Shown here: positions 11,926 to 23,072 of the stretch, piece by piece
How positions within the stretch are numbered: position 1 is the stretch's first letter
Layout: every line of letters starts with the position of its first letter
Assembly (NCBI GenBank): GCA_014607495.2
Contig: CP053166.1
Span: 11,736,455-11,800,454, forward strand
DNA length: 64,000 nucleotides
From: Carposina sasakii
Lineage: Eukaryota; Arthropoda; Insecta; Lepidoptera; Carposinidae
Direction of reading: 5' to 3'
Notes under the pieces: model-generated
Database searches by the model: none
What the model was told of the DNA's origin: nothing
Seen by the model: the letters and a program-made list of their open reading frames with translations, nothing else
Position numbers and translations under genes: made by a program

Positions 11926-12800
11926 CTAGTGACCCGCCCTCGCTTCGCTTCGGTACATATCCTTTAAAAATTGGAATGCCCGTTTGTCTGGTTCCCGTGG
12001 GAATTTCGGGAAATCCGTTCTTAGTGCTTCCTCGCACTCCCTAACGAATATACATGCCCGATTTCTGCTTTATATTTATAGCGGTTTTCATAAAAAATGG
12101 AATTCCCTTTTGTCCCGTTCAGGTGGAAATTTCGAGAAATACGTTCTCAGTGCCTCCTCACACTCCCTACCAAATTTCATAATTATTAGTGCTCTGCCTA
12201 CCCCGTAAGGGATAAAGGCGTGATTATATGTATGTATGTATATTGTGTCAAATGGCTTTCGTTAAAATTGGGAATTCCCGTTTGTCCAGTTCACGTGGGA
12301 ATTACGGGAAATCCGTTCTTTGTGCTCCCTAGCAGTCCCTAATGATTCGACAAATTCGATTTCAACTTCATAGGTTTTCTTAAAAAAATTGTATCGCAGT
12401 TTGTTCCGTTCCGGTGGAATTTCGGGAAATATGTTCTCAGTTATTTCTTACACTCCTACCGAATATACCTGTCATACTTTATTTCTATATGTTCATCTTC
12501 ATCAATGTACAATCGTAAAAACTTGAAATTCCGGTTTGTGCCATTCCCATGGGAATTTCGGGAAACCCGTTCTTAATGGTCTTTTACACCCCCTAACAAA
12601 CATACACACCAAATTTCACCGGTGTACGTCAAACGGTTTATTTTTATACTTATAATACTTATACTTTTATACGAATAAGCTTTGGTTCCGGTACAGTGGA
12701 AATTTCGGTAAATATTTGGAATTCCTGTCTGCCCTGTTCCAATGGGAATTTTGGGAAATCCCTCCGTACTCTCTTACACCCCCTAACGAACATAAACACC
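11926..12800 (-). mobile_element. Helitron-like element carrying internal ~130-bp tandem repeats
   Basis: CTAG at 11,926-11,929, read on the minus strand, is a Helitron-type 3' end preceded by GCGAGGGCGGGTCA. Downstream on the plus strand a module recurs about six times (starts near 11,971, 12,098, 12,262, 12,393, 12,520, 12,715). Each has a (G)GAATTCCCGTTTGTCC-like word, GTGGGAATTTCGGGAAA, a CGTTCTTAGTGC-like word and CACTCCCTAACGAA. Copies have diverged a good deal. The 5' end is not identified, so the right boundary is approximate. A Rep-4 piece interrupts the array at 12,189-12,238. Confidence 0.6.
12189..12238 (-). repeat. Rep-4 fragment inside tandem array
   Basis: AGTGCTCTGCCTACCCCGTA, AGGGATAAAGGCGTGATTAT then TGTATGTATGTA, which is the reverse complement of the Rep-4 core at 4.7 and 56.3 kb. 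It sits between the second and third tandem units. Confidence 0.75.
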
Positions 12801-12802
12801 AA

Positions 12803-12860
12803 AAGGGAGTGGGTGTAATTTACTTGTGAAATTTGAAAATTTATTTGAATGTAATTTATT
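12803..12860 (+). repeat. Rep-2 5' fragment
   Basis: GGGAGTGGGTGTAATTTACT, TGTGAAATTTGAAAATTTAT match the start of the Rep-2 copies at 22.2 and 22.65 kb (GGGAGCGGGTGTAATTTTAT). The remainder may be the Rep-2 sequence found beyond the LTR element at 18.4 kb. Confidence 0.6.
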
Positions 12861-12972
12861 GATACGTTAAGATATATTTATGCACTTATATATATTATAG
12901 TCTGTATTTGTCTGTAAATATATTATATTCTGTAAATTCTGTGACGTCCCATGAGCTCCCATTAGGTCCTTT

Positions 12973-14410
12973 TGTAACAATATTTTTCCAAGTGGGTGTT
13001 GCTTGAAAAAAGATTGGTACTCACCGGCCAGTTATCTAGTGGGCAGAGCAAAGACTATAAAAAGATTATTCCCAGGGCGCCAGACCTTTTTGCAGTTAAA
13101 GAAAACAACAGATTACAATATATATATTTATTGCAGAAGGTATATATCAGTGTCCAACTCCCTAATATTATCACATTTACATCATATGTAATAGTTTTAA
13201 GTTTCCTATATATAGAAGATCTTATTAATATATTTATTCTTATACTACCTATATATATATATATATGATAATGAAAGTTAACTAAAGGTATTTAGCTTGA
13301 AGAGCTATTGAATAATAAACATAGTGCGTGAACAGACTCAAATTATTTAGTTATACATTGAAAAGTAACCTAGAACACTTTAATAAATTAATAATTAGGA
13401 TTTGAGGCTAAAGGCCATATAGACTACATAAAGTTTCTGGTTAATTTACTATTTAAGGTACAGATCCTACTACCAGAAACCGCTAGGGTGGTATTTGTTC
13501 ACCACGTGGCTATCAAATATAAAGTTAAATCCACAACTTAGAGTACACGGTATTAATGAACTAGAAAACTACTTCCCATGGTCCATGTATCCGAGGAGAC
13601 GTCTTAGTCAAGCTGTGACAAGATCTCCAAGTAGCAGCCCCATAGCACGTGGCAGGTTTTTACTGCATAGTCCGACTGTCAGAGCATAGGTAGCTTTCCT
13701 TGGCGACTAAGACTAAAACTGCCTAGGCTTTAGATCTTCCTATGGAACCCCTAAAGTACAAAGACAGAAAGAACAGAATTAGCTACCTAATCATCAAAAC
13801 ACTAATGTTCGCCTAGCAGAAATAAAAGGAATACTCACATTAATTGGGAAATATATATCCATCTGTTCTCGATTACGGTTATTCAGCCAGACAATTTAAG
13901 AAAACATATTCTTGTCCACGCACACCTGGTAGGAAAGAAGACAACGAGAAAATTAACGACTACTTATTAGAGACAAATGCCAGAAATGGCCTAAAAAGAC
14001 ATATTTCCACTATACTTACATGATTATTTATATTTATAAATAATTATTCTGGCCATGACTCCAGATGAGGTGGCACTCAGTGCAAAATGGAAGGTATAGA
14101 AAGTCACTCCGTTTGTTACATTTGTACGGTTCAGAGCAAAATCAGAAAAAGACCTGAATGTGATCTGCAGCTCCCTTTTATACCTAAAACCTTCTAGAAG
14201 CTTCTCAATCCGAGATAATGTGGTCGACTCCCATTGGTGGATGTATTTTTCTTTCAAACCTAACTAACAGCAAAGGAATTAGGTGATTATAATGCCAGAG
14301 TCCATTCAGCCACTTTATTCCTAACATTAAAAAGTTAAAATTGGCAACTTTACGTCCAATTTTAAAATGAAGACAACAAAATCCTATAGTGACTATTTTA
14401 CCATGTTACA
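12973..14410 (-). repeat. 3' LTR of the gypsy-type element
   Basis: 1,438 bp, ends TGTAACA/TGTTACA. Contains a (TA)n run at 13,251-13,266 and, on the minus strand, a GTGAGT splice-donor-like word near 13,017-13,022. Open frames inside (for example 12,996-13,268 and 13,495-13,689) recur unchanged in the other LTR and have no protein signature; they are not genes. Confidence 0.92.
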
Positions 14411-14422
14411 CAACCCCCTCCC
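14411..14422 (-). promoter_or_regulatory. Polypurine tract of LTR element
   Basis: The minus strand reads GGGAGGGGGTTG immediately before the TGTAACA start of the 3' LTR, the expected position of the plus-strand DNA primer. Confidence 0.7.
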
Positions 14423-15581
14423 ATATACATAAATTTCCTGCCTTCAGGAAATTTATGGCATGGCTATCATAAATATAGCCATGTACACAAAGGATAACTT
14501 ATATCAACAAAACTATAAGTCATAAACTATAAACAAGACTAAGACTATAACTAATAAATAGTGGGAAACCCCGCTGTGAGGTCCCTATATACAAGTTTGA
14601 CTTGGAAGAGAACGATGAAATTCCTAAACAAATCATGAAGTCTCAGCACTGTATCTCCAAGGGCACCCACTGGATTCCTATTTCAATTGAGCTATGAACA
14701 AGCGCTGATAAGATAGAACCAATACCTTAGAACAAAAACAAAAAAAAAACTGAAGACCTTTAGACATAGAATAACTAAGTCACTAAATGACTCAAAAGAG
14801 AAATAAACCAATTTCTAAATTTACCCTAGTTGCCCAGTGTCATCTTCCAAATCATTTCATCTTTCATAATAGATGCATCTTATCTACATCCTACAAGAGT
14901 AATAAGCCTACGTTTATTTACATCAGGTAATTATATATATATATAATAATTCTAACTACCAAAAAATTATTTTAAGTGTGAACTTACTCATATATTTACA
15001 TTTAGTTAGGTAATAAAAATTCATATTTTATCTCTTAATGAGATCCTATACTATCATCTATGTATTAGACTTTTACATGATCACTTACAATTACTACTAT
15101 GATCAATTTAATATAGTCTTATAATAAGAAATATTATAGATCAACCAATTAACTCATCTACATGTAGCAGTAAGTATAACTTATTACCAATGAGGACTAT
15201 TTTTTAGTTCAGGAATGTTCCCCTCAAAGGTTTTAAAGCTAAGAATACTAAGAACTACTAATTGAGTTTAAATTATTTATATATAAGATTATGACATCTG
15301 CATGGTTTGCATTTATCTTTATAGATTCATTAAGAATTTATATTAAGTGAGGATCCTCTTTATTAAATTTAGTCAGTCACAGGCAAACCTATACATTTTA
15401 ATAACATAAGTTAAGTAGGTATATCAGGTTTATACTCTTAAATGGATCACTACCTAATGATATTTGATGTTGATGTTCTTTCATACTTCATCATTCATAC
15501 CTATTACACTAATGTTGCATGCATGCTTGCTAATTTTGACTATTCTTATACACTCCTCTTGCTCACTGCTTTTCATCACAT
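14423..15581 (-). other. Internal non-coding part of LTR element
   Basis: About 1.16 kb between the integrase end and the polypurine tract. All frames are closed and no env-like frame is visible. It may be 3' untranslated sequence or the remains of a lost third gene. Confidence 0.6.
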
Positions 15582-15920
15582 TCAGTCATCATATTTCAAA
15601 ATATCTTTGATATGGTAGTCTCCTAGGTCATTCCCATTCAGGTCAGCCAGAGTATAAACTAGAGGAGATTTCTTAGAGGTAACTACACATTTTATAAACT
15701 TAGGAGCTAGTTTAGATGTGAAGTATTTAGATTTATTTGATAAATAGAAAGTGCGTTTATAAACTATTTGACCCACTTTCAATTCATATTGACGTTTCCT
15801 TAGGTTATAATATTTAGCATTTCGATCATGAGCCTTTGCAATGTGAACTTTTACCTTGGCATATATGGAATTTAATTCTGACAGTTTACTGGTATACACA
15901 GCGGTGTCTCCTATCTCTAG
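15582..15920 (-). pseudogene. pol: Integrase C-terminus of gypsy-type pol
   Basis: Minus-strand frame of 112 codons, open from just after an in-frame TAA (15,923-15,921) to the stop at 15,582. It reads LEIGDTAVYTSKLSELNSIY, then KYYNLRKRQYELKVGQIVYK and KLAPKFIK...SPLVYTL. This is the standard end of Ty3/gypsy integrases: a helical stretch, the YNLRR-type motif, a VGD-VW/Y strand, then the KLAP-(K/R)F-GP-like module. The zinc finger, the D,D(35)E catalytic core and all upstream pol domains are missing. Its frame differs from gag by one base. It would have been part of a Pol polyprotein joining cDNA into the host genome; as it stands it is inert. Confidence 0.82.
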
Positions 15921-15951
15921 TTATGATCGAGGACACGGTTGTTCAGCATTT

Positions 15952-16581
15952 CTATACAGATCTCCATCTATTATAAATTCCCTCCAGTCTCTCTACAAAC
16001 ATTCTCACACAAGTACGTCCATTGAATTTTAAGTTAAGGTTATTTAAATTAATTGGTTTCTCCTTTACAAAAAATATTTTCTTATCCTGATTTAGTACAT
16101 TTATTTCTGCAGCATCACTCACTATCTCATTCTCACATGCATCATTGTACTGGACATGTCTGGATCCTTCCTCTGAGTCAGAATCAGAGTTAGGTTCCAC
16201 CTTACTTAGAATTAAGATAAGGCGATTTCTCAATTCCTTTAATCCTAAATCCTCACTATTTAAGTAAGACAACCTATCGATTATATAGTTGGCACGAACA
16301 GCTATCTTTATGGCTAATCTCTGGTCGCTACCCATGCTCTCCAGCTCGTTCTCTAGTTCTTGTACTTTGGGCCTGCATACCTGGATTTCCGTGATAGGAC
16401 GGGGAGATTTAGTCCTCTCACCCTTTATGCTGCCTCGTCGAGACAGTTTCATCGCTTGCCTCAGACGTCTCCTCAGGTCATCTACGCTGTCAGTCTCATT
16501 TGCTGAAACGTTAATAATGTCAAGTTCAAAAATCAGTTCATCCTTTCTTAGGTACCCAATATACTTAGTAAGGGAACCCAT
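15952..16581 (-). pseudogene. gag: Truncated Gag N-terminal part of gypsy-type element
   Basis: Minus-strand ATG at 16,581, about 90 nt after the primer site, opens 209 codons. The N-terminus (YLRKDELIFELDI followed by DDLRRRLRQAM, residues about 10-45) resembles the short helical motif that begins many insect gypsy Gags. Residues about 175-200 (NLNLKFNGRTCVRMFVERLE) match the entry to the Gag capsid-like domain (W-LKF-G...FLERVEEL). The frame stops soon after at 15,952, where sequence switches to pol-derived DNA, so most of capsid and any CCHC nucleocapsid knuckle are lost. Gag normally packages element RNA in cytoplasmic particles; this stump is unlikely to. Identification is by motif memory, not a search. 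Confidence 0.75.
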
Positions 16582-16667
16582 TTTTTGTTTTAAGTATAGA
16601 TACGGAGTAGAGATAGATGTTTAACTTTAACTGCTAATAAAGGTCAAATTTATATTTAAAATCTGTG

Positions 16668-16686
16668 CCACACGTTGGGCTCGCCA
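16668..16686 (-). promoter_or_regulatory. tRNA primer-binding site of LTR element
   Basis: The minus strand reads TGGCGAGCCCAACGTGTGG, starting three bases beyond the LTR end (TGTTACA-CGT shift). It begins with TGG, as required to pair with a tRNA CCA end. The priming tRNA is not identified. Confidence 0.75.
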
Positions 16687-16689
16687 CGT

Positions 16690-18131
16690 TGTAACAATAT
16701 TTTTCCAAGTGGGTGTTGCTTGAAAAAAGATTGGTACTCACCGGCCAGTTATCTAGTGGGCAGAGCAAAGACTATAAAAAGATTATTCCCAGGGCGCCAG
16801 ACCTTTTTGCAGTTAAAGAAAACAACAGATTACAATATATATATTTATTGCAGAAGGTATATATCAGTGTCCAACTCCCTAATATTATCACATTTACATC
16901 ATATGTAATAGTTTTAAGTTTCCTATATATAGAAGATCTTATTAATATATTTATTCTTATACTACCTATATATATATATATATATATGATAATGAAAGTT
17001 AACTAAAGGTATTTAGCTTGAAGAGCTATTGAATAATAAACATAGTGCGTGAACAGACTCAAATTATTTAGTTATACATTGAAAAGTAACCTAGAACACT
17101 TTAATAAATTAATAATTAGGATTTGAGGCTAAAGGCCATATAGACTACATAAAGTTTCTGGTTAATTTACTATTTAAGGTACAGATCCTACTACCAGAAA
17201 CCGCTAGGGTGGTATTTGTTCACCACGTGGCTATCAAATATAAAGTTAAATCCACAACTTAGAGTACACGGTATTAATGAACTAGAAAACTACTTCCCAT
17301 GGTCCATGTATCCGAGGAGACGTCTTAGTCAAGCTGTGACAAGATCTCCAAGTAGCAGCCCCATAGCACGTGGCAGGTTTTTACTGCATAGTCCGACTGT
17401 CAGAGCATAGGTAGCTTTCCTTGGCGACTAAGACTAAAACTGCCTAGGCTTTAGATCTTCCTATGGAACCCCTAAAGTACAAAGACAGAAAGAACAGAAT
17501 TAGCTACCTAATCATCAAAACACTAATGTTCGCCTAGCAGAAATAAAAGGAATACTCACATTAATTGGGAAATATATATCCATCTGTTCTCGATTACGGT
17601 TATTCAGCCAGACAATTTAAGAAAACATATTCTTGTCCACGCACACCTGGTAGGAAAGAAGACAACGAGAAAATTAACGACTACTTATTAGAGACAAATG
17701 CCAGAAATGGCCTAAAAAGACATATTCCACTATACTTACATGATTATTTATATTTATAAATAATTATTCTGGCCATGACTCCAGATGAGGTGGCACTCAG
17801 TGCAAAATGGAAGGTATAGAAAGTCACTCCGTTTGTTACATTTGTACGGTTCAGAGCAAAATCAGAAAAAGACCTGAATGTGATCTGCAGCTCCCTTTTA
17901 TACCTAAAACCTTCTAGAAGCTTCTCAATCCGAGATAATGTGGTCGACTCCCATTGGTGGATGTATTTTTCTTTCAAACCTAAACTAACAGCAAAGGAAT
18001 TAGGTGATTATAATGCCAGAGTCCATTCAGCCACTTTATTCCTAACATTAAAAAGTTAAAATTGGCAACTTTACGTCCAATTTTAAAATGAAGACAACAA
18101 AATCCTATAGTGACTATTTTACCATGTTACA
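16690..18131 (-). repeat. 5' LTR of the gypsy-type element
   Basis: 1,442 bp, practically identical to the other LTR: (TA)n run 4 nt longer at 16,969-16,988, one T fewer near 17,722 and one A more near 17,984. Its minus-strand 3' portion holds CCGGTGAGTACC near 16,737, a strong splice-donor-like sequence. Confidence 0.92.
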
Positions 18132-18135
18132 CTTT

Positions 18136-18430
18136 TTGAAAATCAGCGCTGCTTGCATGGTAGGCACGCCTTACCTTGTTCTAGCAGCATTTAGCTGAAA
18201 AGGGACTTATTTGGCGGTTGCACTTACACGGGACGTGACTGCGGGGCTCCAATTAGGGTGCACGGTCCTTCCTGTTACTGTTCTTTTCTACATGTGTGTT
18301 CTTACCTGTTTGCCTATTCTTTTCTATTGTGTCTATTTCTACCCTATTTTCGAGCTATTTCCATTGTCTTGTTCTATGTTGTTGCTGTCCGTGTATATGT
18401 AATTGTTAAATAAATTCTATCTTCTTCTTC
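18136..18430 (+). other. Right flank of LTR element; possible retroelement 3' end
   Basis: Less AT-rich stretch (GGGACGTGACTGCGGGGCTC near 18,230) that ends TGTTAAATAAATTCTATC and then (TTC)n at 18,419-18,430. This looks like a poly(A)-signal-bearing 3' end, but no coding frame is recognised. Confidence 0.3.
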
Positions 18431-18830
18431 TATGTGTCCGTTTCTTCGTGGGGTCATGTAGGTATGTTGTTTTTGCAATTTTTTTTTATTTTGACTATTT
18501 ACACTCGTTTTTGACGATTTTCCCGATGTTTCCATTCATCATCGTTATCATCCATCATAAATTCAGAAATCTTCAGTACTAAACCAAACAAAAAAAAAAA
18601 AAACAATGTCATGTACTGTATGGATGCTGTATTCCTCTGGTAGATAAGTTATATGATTACTTGTGATGTGAATCTTTCTTGCAGGTAAGCCGAGTAAAAC
18701 TTTAACTGGATTACAATTTCTTCATGGGCGGATAAACCAACACTTGTTCTTGAGGAAATCATCATCATTAAACAAATTTCATTTTATAGACTGTCATGTT
18801 CCCCTTGTCGGGATAAACTAAATATATATA
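18431..18830 (+). repeat. Rep-2 copy, rearranged
   Basis: Shares with the 22-kb copies: GGGGTCATGTAGGTATGTTG, TTTCCCGATGTTTCCATTCA, ATCATCCATCATAAATTCAG, CTGGTAGATAAGTTATA, CAGGTAAGCCGAGTAAAACT and GTCGGGATAAACTAAA. Block order differs, with the TTTCCATTCA block before the GATAAGTTATA block, so internal rearrangement or two overlapping insertions is likely. Confidence 0.65.
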
Positions 18831-19049
18831 ATATATCATGTACGTCACAGAACAATAAATTCCCAGAACCCGTGATCACGCACACTTTTGAAGCAACTTC
18901 AACTTTTTAGTGTGTCAAATTTTTACAACCTATTTACTGAATCCAAAAAACTGATAATATTTATCGATTTGGCAACAATCGGCGGGTAAGATGAGCGGAA
19001 GATGCGGGATTTTTGACTCGTTTTTGCTTCTTTACCCGGAATACATCTG

Positions 19050-19322
19050 TCATTGATGACTCCTTCTGGGGACTTGTTATTCTATGGTGTATGTCAAACT
19101 TATACCTCCATGCGTCAAAGGGTTTTTTTTTTATTTAATTCATATTCATTCCAGCCCAGAGGAAATTATGCGAAACCCTATAGCCTATGTTCATCCGGGT
19201 CCAATGAGGATTCTAACGGTGAAAGAATTTTTGAAATCGGTCCAGTAGTTTCGGAGCCTATTCGCTGCAAAAAAACAAACAAACATACAAACAAACAAAC
19301 AATCAAATAATATTAGTATAGA
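19050..19322 (-). mobile_element. Helitron-like or SINE-like element, 5' end recognisable
   Basis: Minus strand begins TCTATACTAATATTATTTGA after A, then runs of GTTTGTTTG and TCGGTTCAAT-type words (plus: GAAATCGGTCCAGTAGTTTC at 19,233). The start fits the Helitron rule; no CTAG end is seen, so the left limit is approximate. Confidence 0.45.
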
Positions 19323-21315
19323 TATAGATTACGTTCTTGCAAACAGGTGCAATATTCTTACTTATGTACTTATTTAGGCTTTTATGGCTAGCATTAAATT
19401 GGGTACTAAACTAAACCTAACTTTGTACATTTTTAGGTAGGTTAAATAAGTAGTAAGAAATACGTACAAAACGAAGAATCCCAAGAGACGAGTTCTCACA
19501 ATTTAGACGCATTGTGTGTTGATATGCATGCAGCCTCGAAGTTAAGGCGCAATCACATTAAAATATATTGTTATTTTTATTACTGTGACTTGGTAAATTT
19601 CCCTTGGAATATCTTAACTTAAAACAGAAAGGAACAAAGTAAAAATAATAATGACTGGAAAAGATGTCTCTAGCGACCAAATGGCAGTAAAAAGCTCGCT
19701 AAAAAGATTCTTACCTTAAAAATACCTCTAAGTATGTTGCAAGAAAGACATACTAGATAATATCTACTCAGTTATTTATGCATGCAGTTGGTTTTTCTTT
19801 ATAACTATAGAATGTGAATGTTGATGTTAAGGTAGTTAGAAGCCTAAATGCAGAAGAGAATAAATAAAATTCATACAACCTAACGTTGCTAAGTACGCAT
19901 GATTCACGACACAAGACCTCAGGGATCTTATTGTGGAAATAGGTTAATATAAAGTTTGACCATAATTATTTATATATTAAAAATAAAATTAGTACTGTGT
20001 GATATACCCCGAAAATGCTCATTAATAAAGATATCTACATATTCAACCGGTTACCAGCATTTTGATTCATCGCCGGTGTAGCACGGCCTCTATAAAGGTG
20101 CTGTCACACGTGATTAACTCCCTGTTTTGTGTGGAATTGTTGTGGTGTTTACCACAATTGAGTTGTTGCCTGAATGTGTGTTAAATGACCATAATTTAAA
20201 CGTTTGTTTGGACAGAGAAACTCGAAATTGTAGGACTTAAATGCTGGAAAAGTATTTGAATATAAAATGCTTGTACATATTATGTTGTGTAATGTGATTT
20301 GGGTTATCGGGGATTGAAGTTGATCGAGTTTTAAACTATTGATAAATGATGAAGTTTATAGAAGAATGAATATAACAACCCTTAGAAAGAATTTATCAAT
20401 TACTTAAAGGTACGTACTGAACTACTACGAGTACTTAACGCATTTCGTTTAGTATCTATGTAGATATTTTTAAGCCTATTAAGTACGTAGTTACTTAAAA
20501 TGAAAAGGCTATTTCTACACGAAAAATTGTGGGTAAAATTACCTTATAATATTAAACGCGAATGTGCTACAGGGTGTGTTTACGGAAAGATTAAGAGAGA
20601 TTTTCAGAATTTTCAGAAGTTTACACTGAAAAAGTCGCAAGCTGGCGCTAGTTAGAGCTAACTTTCATTGTGCGGTTAGTTATACCTACCACAGATATGA
20701 TATTACTATAGTTTACTTACTTATATTTCTTATGATATCATATCTTAGCCAGAAGCGTTTTTCCATCTGATATCAAATATCGATAATCGATGGTAGGTAT
20801 CTTAGAATATAATTAATCGAAATAGTAACTCTTTTACTGGTTTTGTATCTATTCAAGTTGAAGATCCCTTAATTCTAGTCAGTTTAAAAACAAAAAATCA
20901 GTATTTCTAATAAATACATTTACGCATTGATATGGAAATAGATACGAATTTAGATTTTGAGACACATATAAGGTTATTTAATAGACATTTATAGTATTAA
21001 TCACACGGTTCGAGCGCCTCGGTCGGTAAGATCAAAGTGAAAAAAAAAACTAAAGCCCTTTTTTATGATGCGTTATCTCTTCGATCTCAAATTAATTCAT
21101 CAGAGGTTTTTAAATCAATATGATGCGGCAACACATTGGTCTAGTTTGTTACGTCATAGTGTGGACGCACCTTAATGCGTGGTTGTGATGCAAAAGAGAA
21201 CATCTCGCAAATATCAGGTTTATAAATAAGTGTAAAATATGCTGAGATTATAAATATTTAGTAACACGTTATTTGAATATGAATTGGACACATGAGAGGT
21301 TTTTATTATGTAGGA
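19323..21315. other. No gene seen
   Basis: AT-rich spacer with small hairpins, such as GTTGTGGTGTTTACCACAA near 20,140 and AAATATCGATAATCGAT near 20,775. No long open frame. Confidence 0.5.
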
Positions 21316-21420
21316 TGTTCTTTTAACTAAATTCATGATTTCGAGTCTCAAATTTTGTGGATAGGTGCTATATTCATAGCATTTCGCTTACCATACCCTT
21401 TTTTGTTACAACCCGTATTA
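21316..21420. repeat. MITE-B, right half
   Basis: GATTTCGAGTCTCAAATTTT, TTTCGCTTACCATACCC and TTTTTTGTTACAACCCGTA match the right half of the complete copy at 42,010-42,210. The left half is degraded. Confidence 0.65.
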
Positions 21421-21732
21421 TGATTACTTCCAGGCGATACGAGTAGGTCGGCTTTTAGTATCTAATATCAGACTACAATCACATATATCTCATTATTTTC
21501 TAAAGTTAGTCTAACCTACTCGCAAAACCGAACCACAGTGACCTACGCGACGGTGTCTGTGTTGGACATATTTTGTAGTTATATTTTTTTTACCGCGGAC
21601 CATATCAAATAGAACTTGTATGTATATGCTTTTTTGATGTCGTTAATTTAACCTATTCTTTGGAATGATTCCTGTGCCTCCTTTCGGAACTAACATTTTT
21701 TGTATGCGGTAACACAAATAATGTAGTCATCA

Positions 21733-21823
21733 TCATCATTTACAGCCCTGGGAAGTCCACTGTTGGACATAGGCCTCCCCCAACGACCTCCACTCCGGCC
21801 GGTCGGAAGCGGCCTGCAGTCAT
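21733..21823 (-). pseudogene. RTE-type LINE, extreme C-terminus
   Basis: The minus strand reads QAASDRPEWRSLGEAYVQQW, then TSQGCK and a TGA stop, followed by (ATG)n. This is the end of an RTE-like polyprotein and its simple-repeat tail. Frame intact over about 28 codons; everything upstream is gone. Confidence 0.75.
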
Positions 21824-21984
21824 ACACTAGTCATACAAAGGAACTATTTGGTAAAATGCACTCTACGGCTCGGCTTTTAGTAGGTACGTATGAATTTTAG
21901 AAAATTTTAATAATATCAGACTACCCTCACATTTTTCTTACTATTTTCTAAATTTAATCTAGCCTACCCGCAAAACCGAAGCAC

Positions 21985-22110
21985 ATTGCAGTATACTTAC
22001 TATACAAAAAAAACTATATTAAAAAAACTGCATCAAATTCGTTGCGTACGCAGTTTAAAAGATGTAAGTAGTATACACAGGGACAGACAGCGGGATGCGA
22101 TTTTAGTGAT
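21985..22110 (-). repeat. Rep-5 copy
   Basis: AAAAAAACTGCATCAAATTC, GTTGCGTACGCAGTTTAAAA and CAGGGACAGACAGCGGG, inverted relative to the copy at 32,290-32,470 (CCCGCTGTCTGTCTGCCCC). Confidence 0.6.
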
Positions 22111-22216
22111 GATGTTTTTAAATAATTCGAATTTCGAACTCACGTTTAAATCTCAATGGCCATATCACCGTATGTATAAATTCCTTTGTCGATATAGCCT
22201 CGATGGTCAGCAAACG

Positions 22217-22648
22217 GGAGATTCGGCGGGAAAAGCTGGAAGGGAGCGGGTGTAATTTTATTGTGAAAATCAAAATTTATTTGTAATAGCTTGTATGTGT
22301 CCGTAAAGTGATGTTTTCTGGTAGATAAGTTATATTTTGTTTACTTGTGATGTGAATCTAGTGCGTGTGCATGGTTTTATATGCAGGTAAGCTGAGTAAA
22401 ACTTTAGTCGGAATGCGATCTCTTCATGGGCTCATGTAAGTTGTTTCTGCAATTATTTTTGATCTTTACTAATTTTACACCCATTCTTAAGGATTTTCCC
22501 GACGTTTCCATTCATCATCATCAATATCATCCGTCATAAATTCAGAAATCATTTACTAAAGACAATGGCTGTATGGGCTTAGATCCCCTTGCCTTTCCTT
22601 CGGGATAAACTAAACAAAAAAAAAACAAAGAGAAGGCATAAACGGATT
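22217..22648 (+). repeat. Rep-2 copy, first of tandem pair
   Basis: GATTCGGCGGGAAAAGCTGG to CCTTCGGGATAAACTAAAC plus an A-rich tail. Internal words GATAAGTTATATTTTG, TATATGCAGGTAAGCTGAG and GATTTTCCCGACGTTTCC match the next copy at an offset of 432 bp. The A-rich tail suggests retroposition. Confidence 0.8.
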
Positions 22649-23072
22649 TGGGATTCGGCGGGAAAAGCTGGAAAGGTGCAGGTGTAATTTTCTTGTGAAA
22701 ATCAAAAATTATTTGTAAATGGCTTGCATGTGTCTGTAAAGTGATGTTTTCTGGTAGATAAGTTATATTTTGACTACTTGTGATGTGAATCTAGTGCGTG
22801 TGCATGGTTTTATATGCAGGTAAGCTGAGTAAAACTTTAGCCGGAATACGATCTCTTCATGGGCCCATGTAAGTTGTTTCTGCAATAATTTTTAATTTTG
22901 ACTTACTTTACACTTGTTCTTGAGGATTTTCCCGACGTTTCCATTCATCATCATCATTATCATCCATCATAAATTCAGAAATCATTTACTAAAGAAAATG
23001 GCTGTATGGGCTTAGTTCCCCTTGCCTTTCCTTCGGGATAAACTAAACAAAAAAAAAAATAAACGGATTTGA
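22649..23072 (+). repeat. Rep-2 copy, second of tandem pair
   Basis: Near-identical to the preceding unit and joined to it through the same AAACGGATTTG word that also ends this copy, so the pair is a head-to-tail duplication rather than two independent insertions. Confidence 0.8.

Larger units (their letters stand above)
12973..18131 (-). mobile_element. Internally deleted Ty3/gypsy-type LTR retrotransposon
   Basis: Two direct repeats of about 1.44 kb (12,973-14,410 and 16,690-18,131) begin TGTAACA and end TGTTACA and enclose 2,279 bp. The element is flanked by a 4-bp duplication, CTTT, at 12,969-12,972 and 18,132-18,135. Orientation is minus: a tRNA-type primer site lies next to the right LTR and a purine tract next to the left LTR, with a gag start then an integrase end between them. 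Protease, RT, RNase H and most of integrase are absent, so it cannot move alone. The LTRs differ by only three indels that I can see (an AT run of 16 vs 20 nt, and two 1-nt gaps), so insertion was recent and probably used enzymes from a full-length relative. Confidence 0.9.

Noticed and set aside
12996..13689. Several 60-97-codon frames repeated at 13 and 16.7-17.8 kb
   Set aside because: They lie wholly within the two LTRs and are duplicated because the LTRs are; no protein signature.
12973..18131. The two 1.44-kb repeats considered as a simple segmental duplication
   Set aside because: TGTAACA/TGTTACA ends, CTTT target duplication, primer site, purine tract and gag/integrase pieces together require an LTR element.
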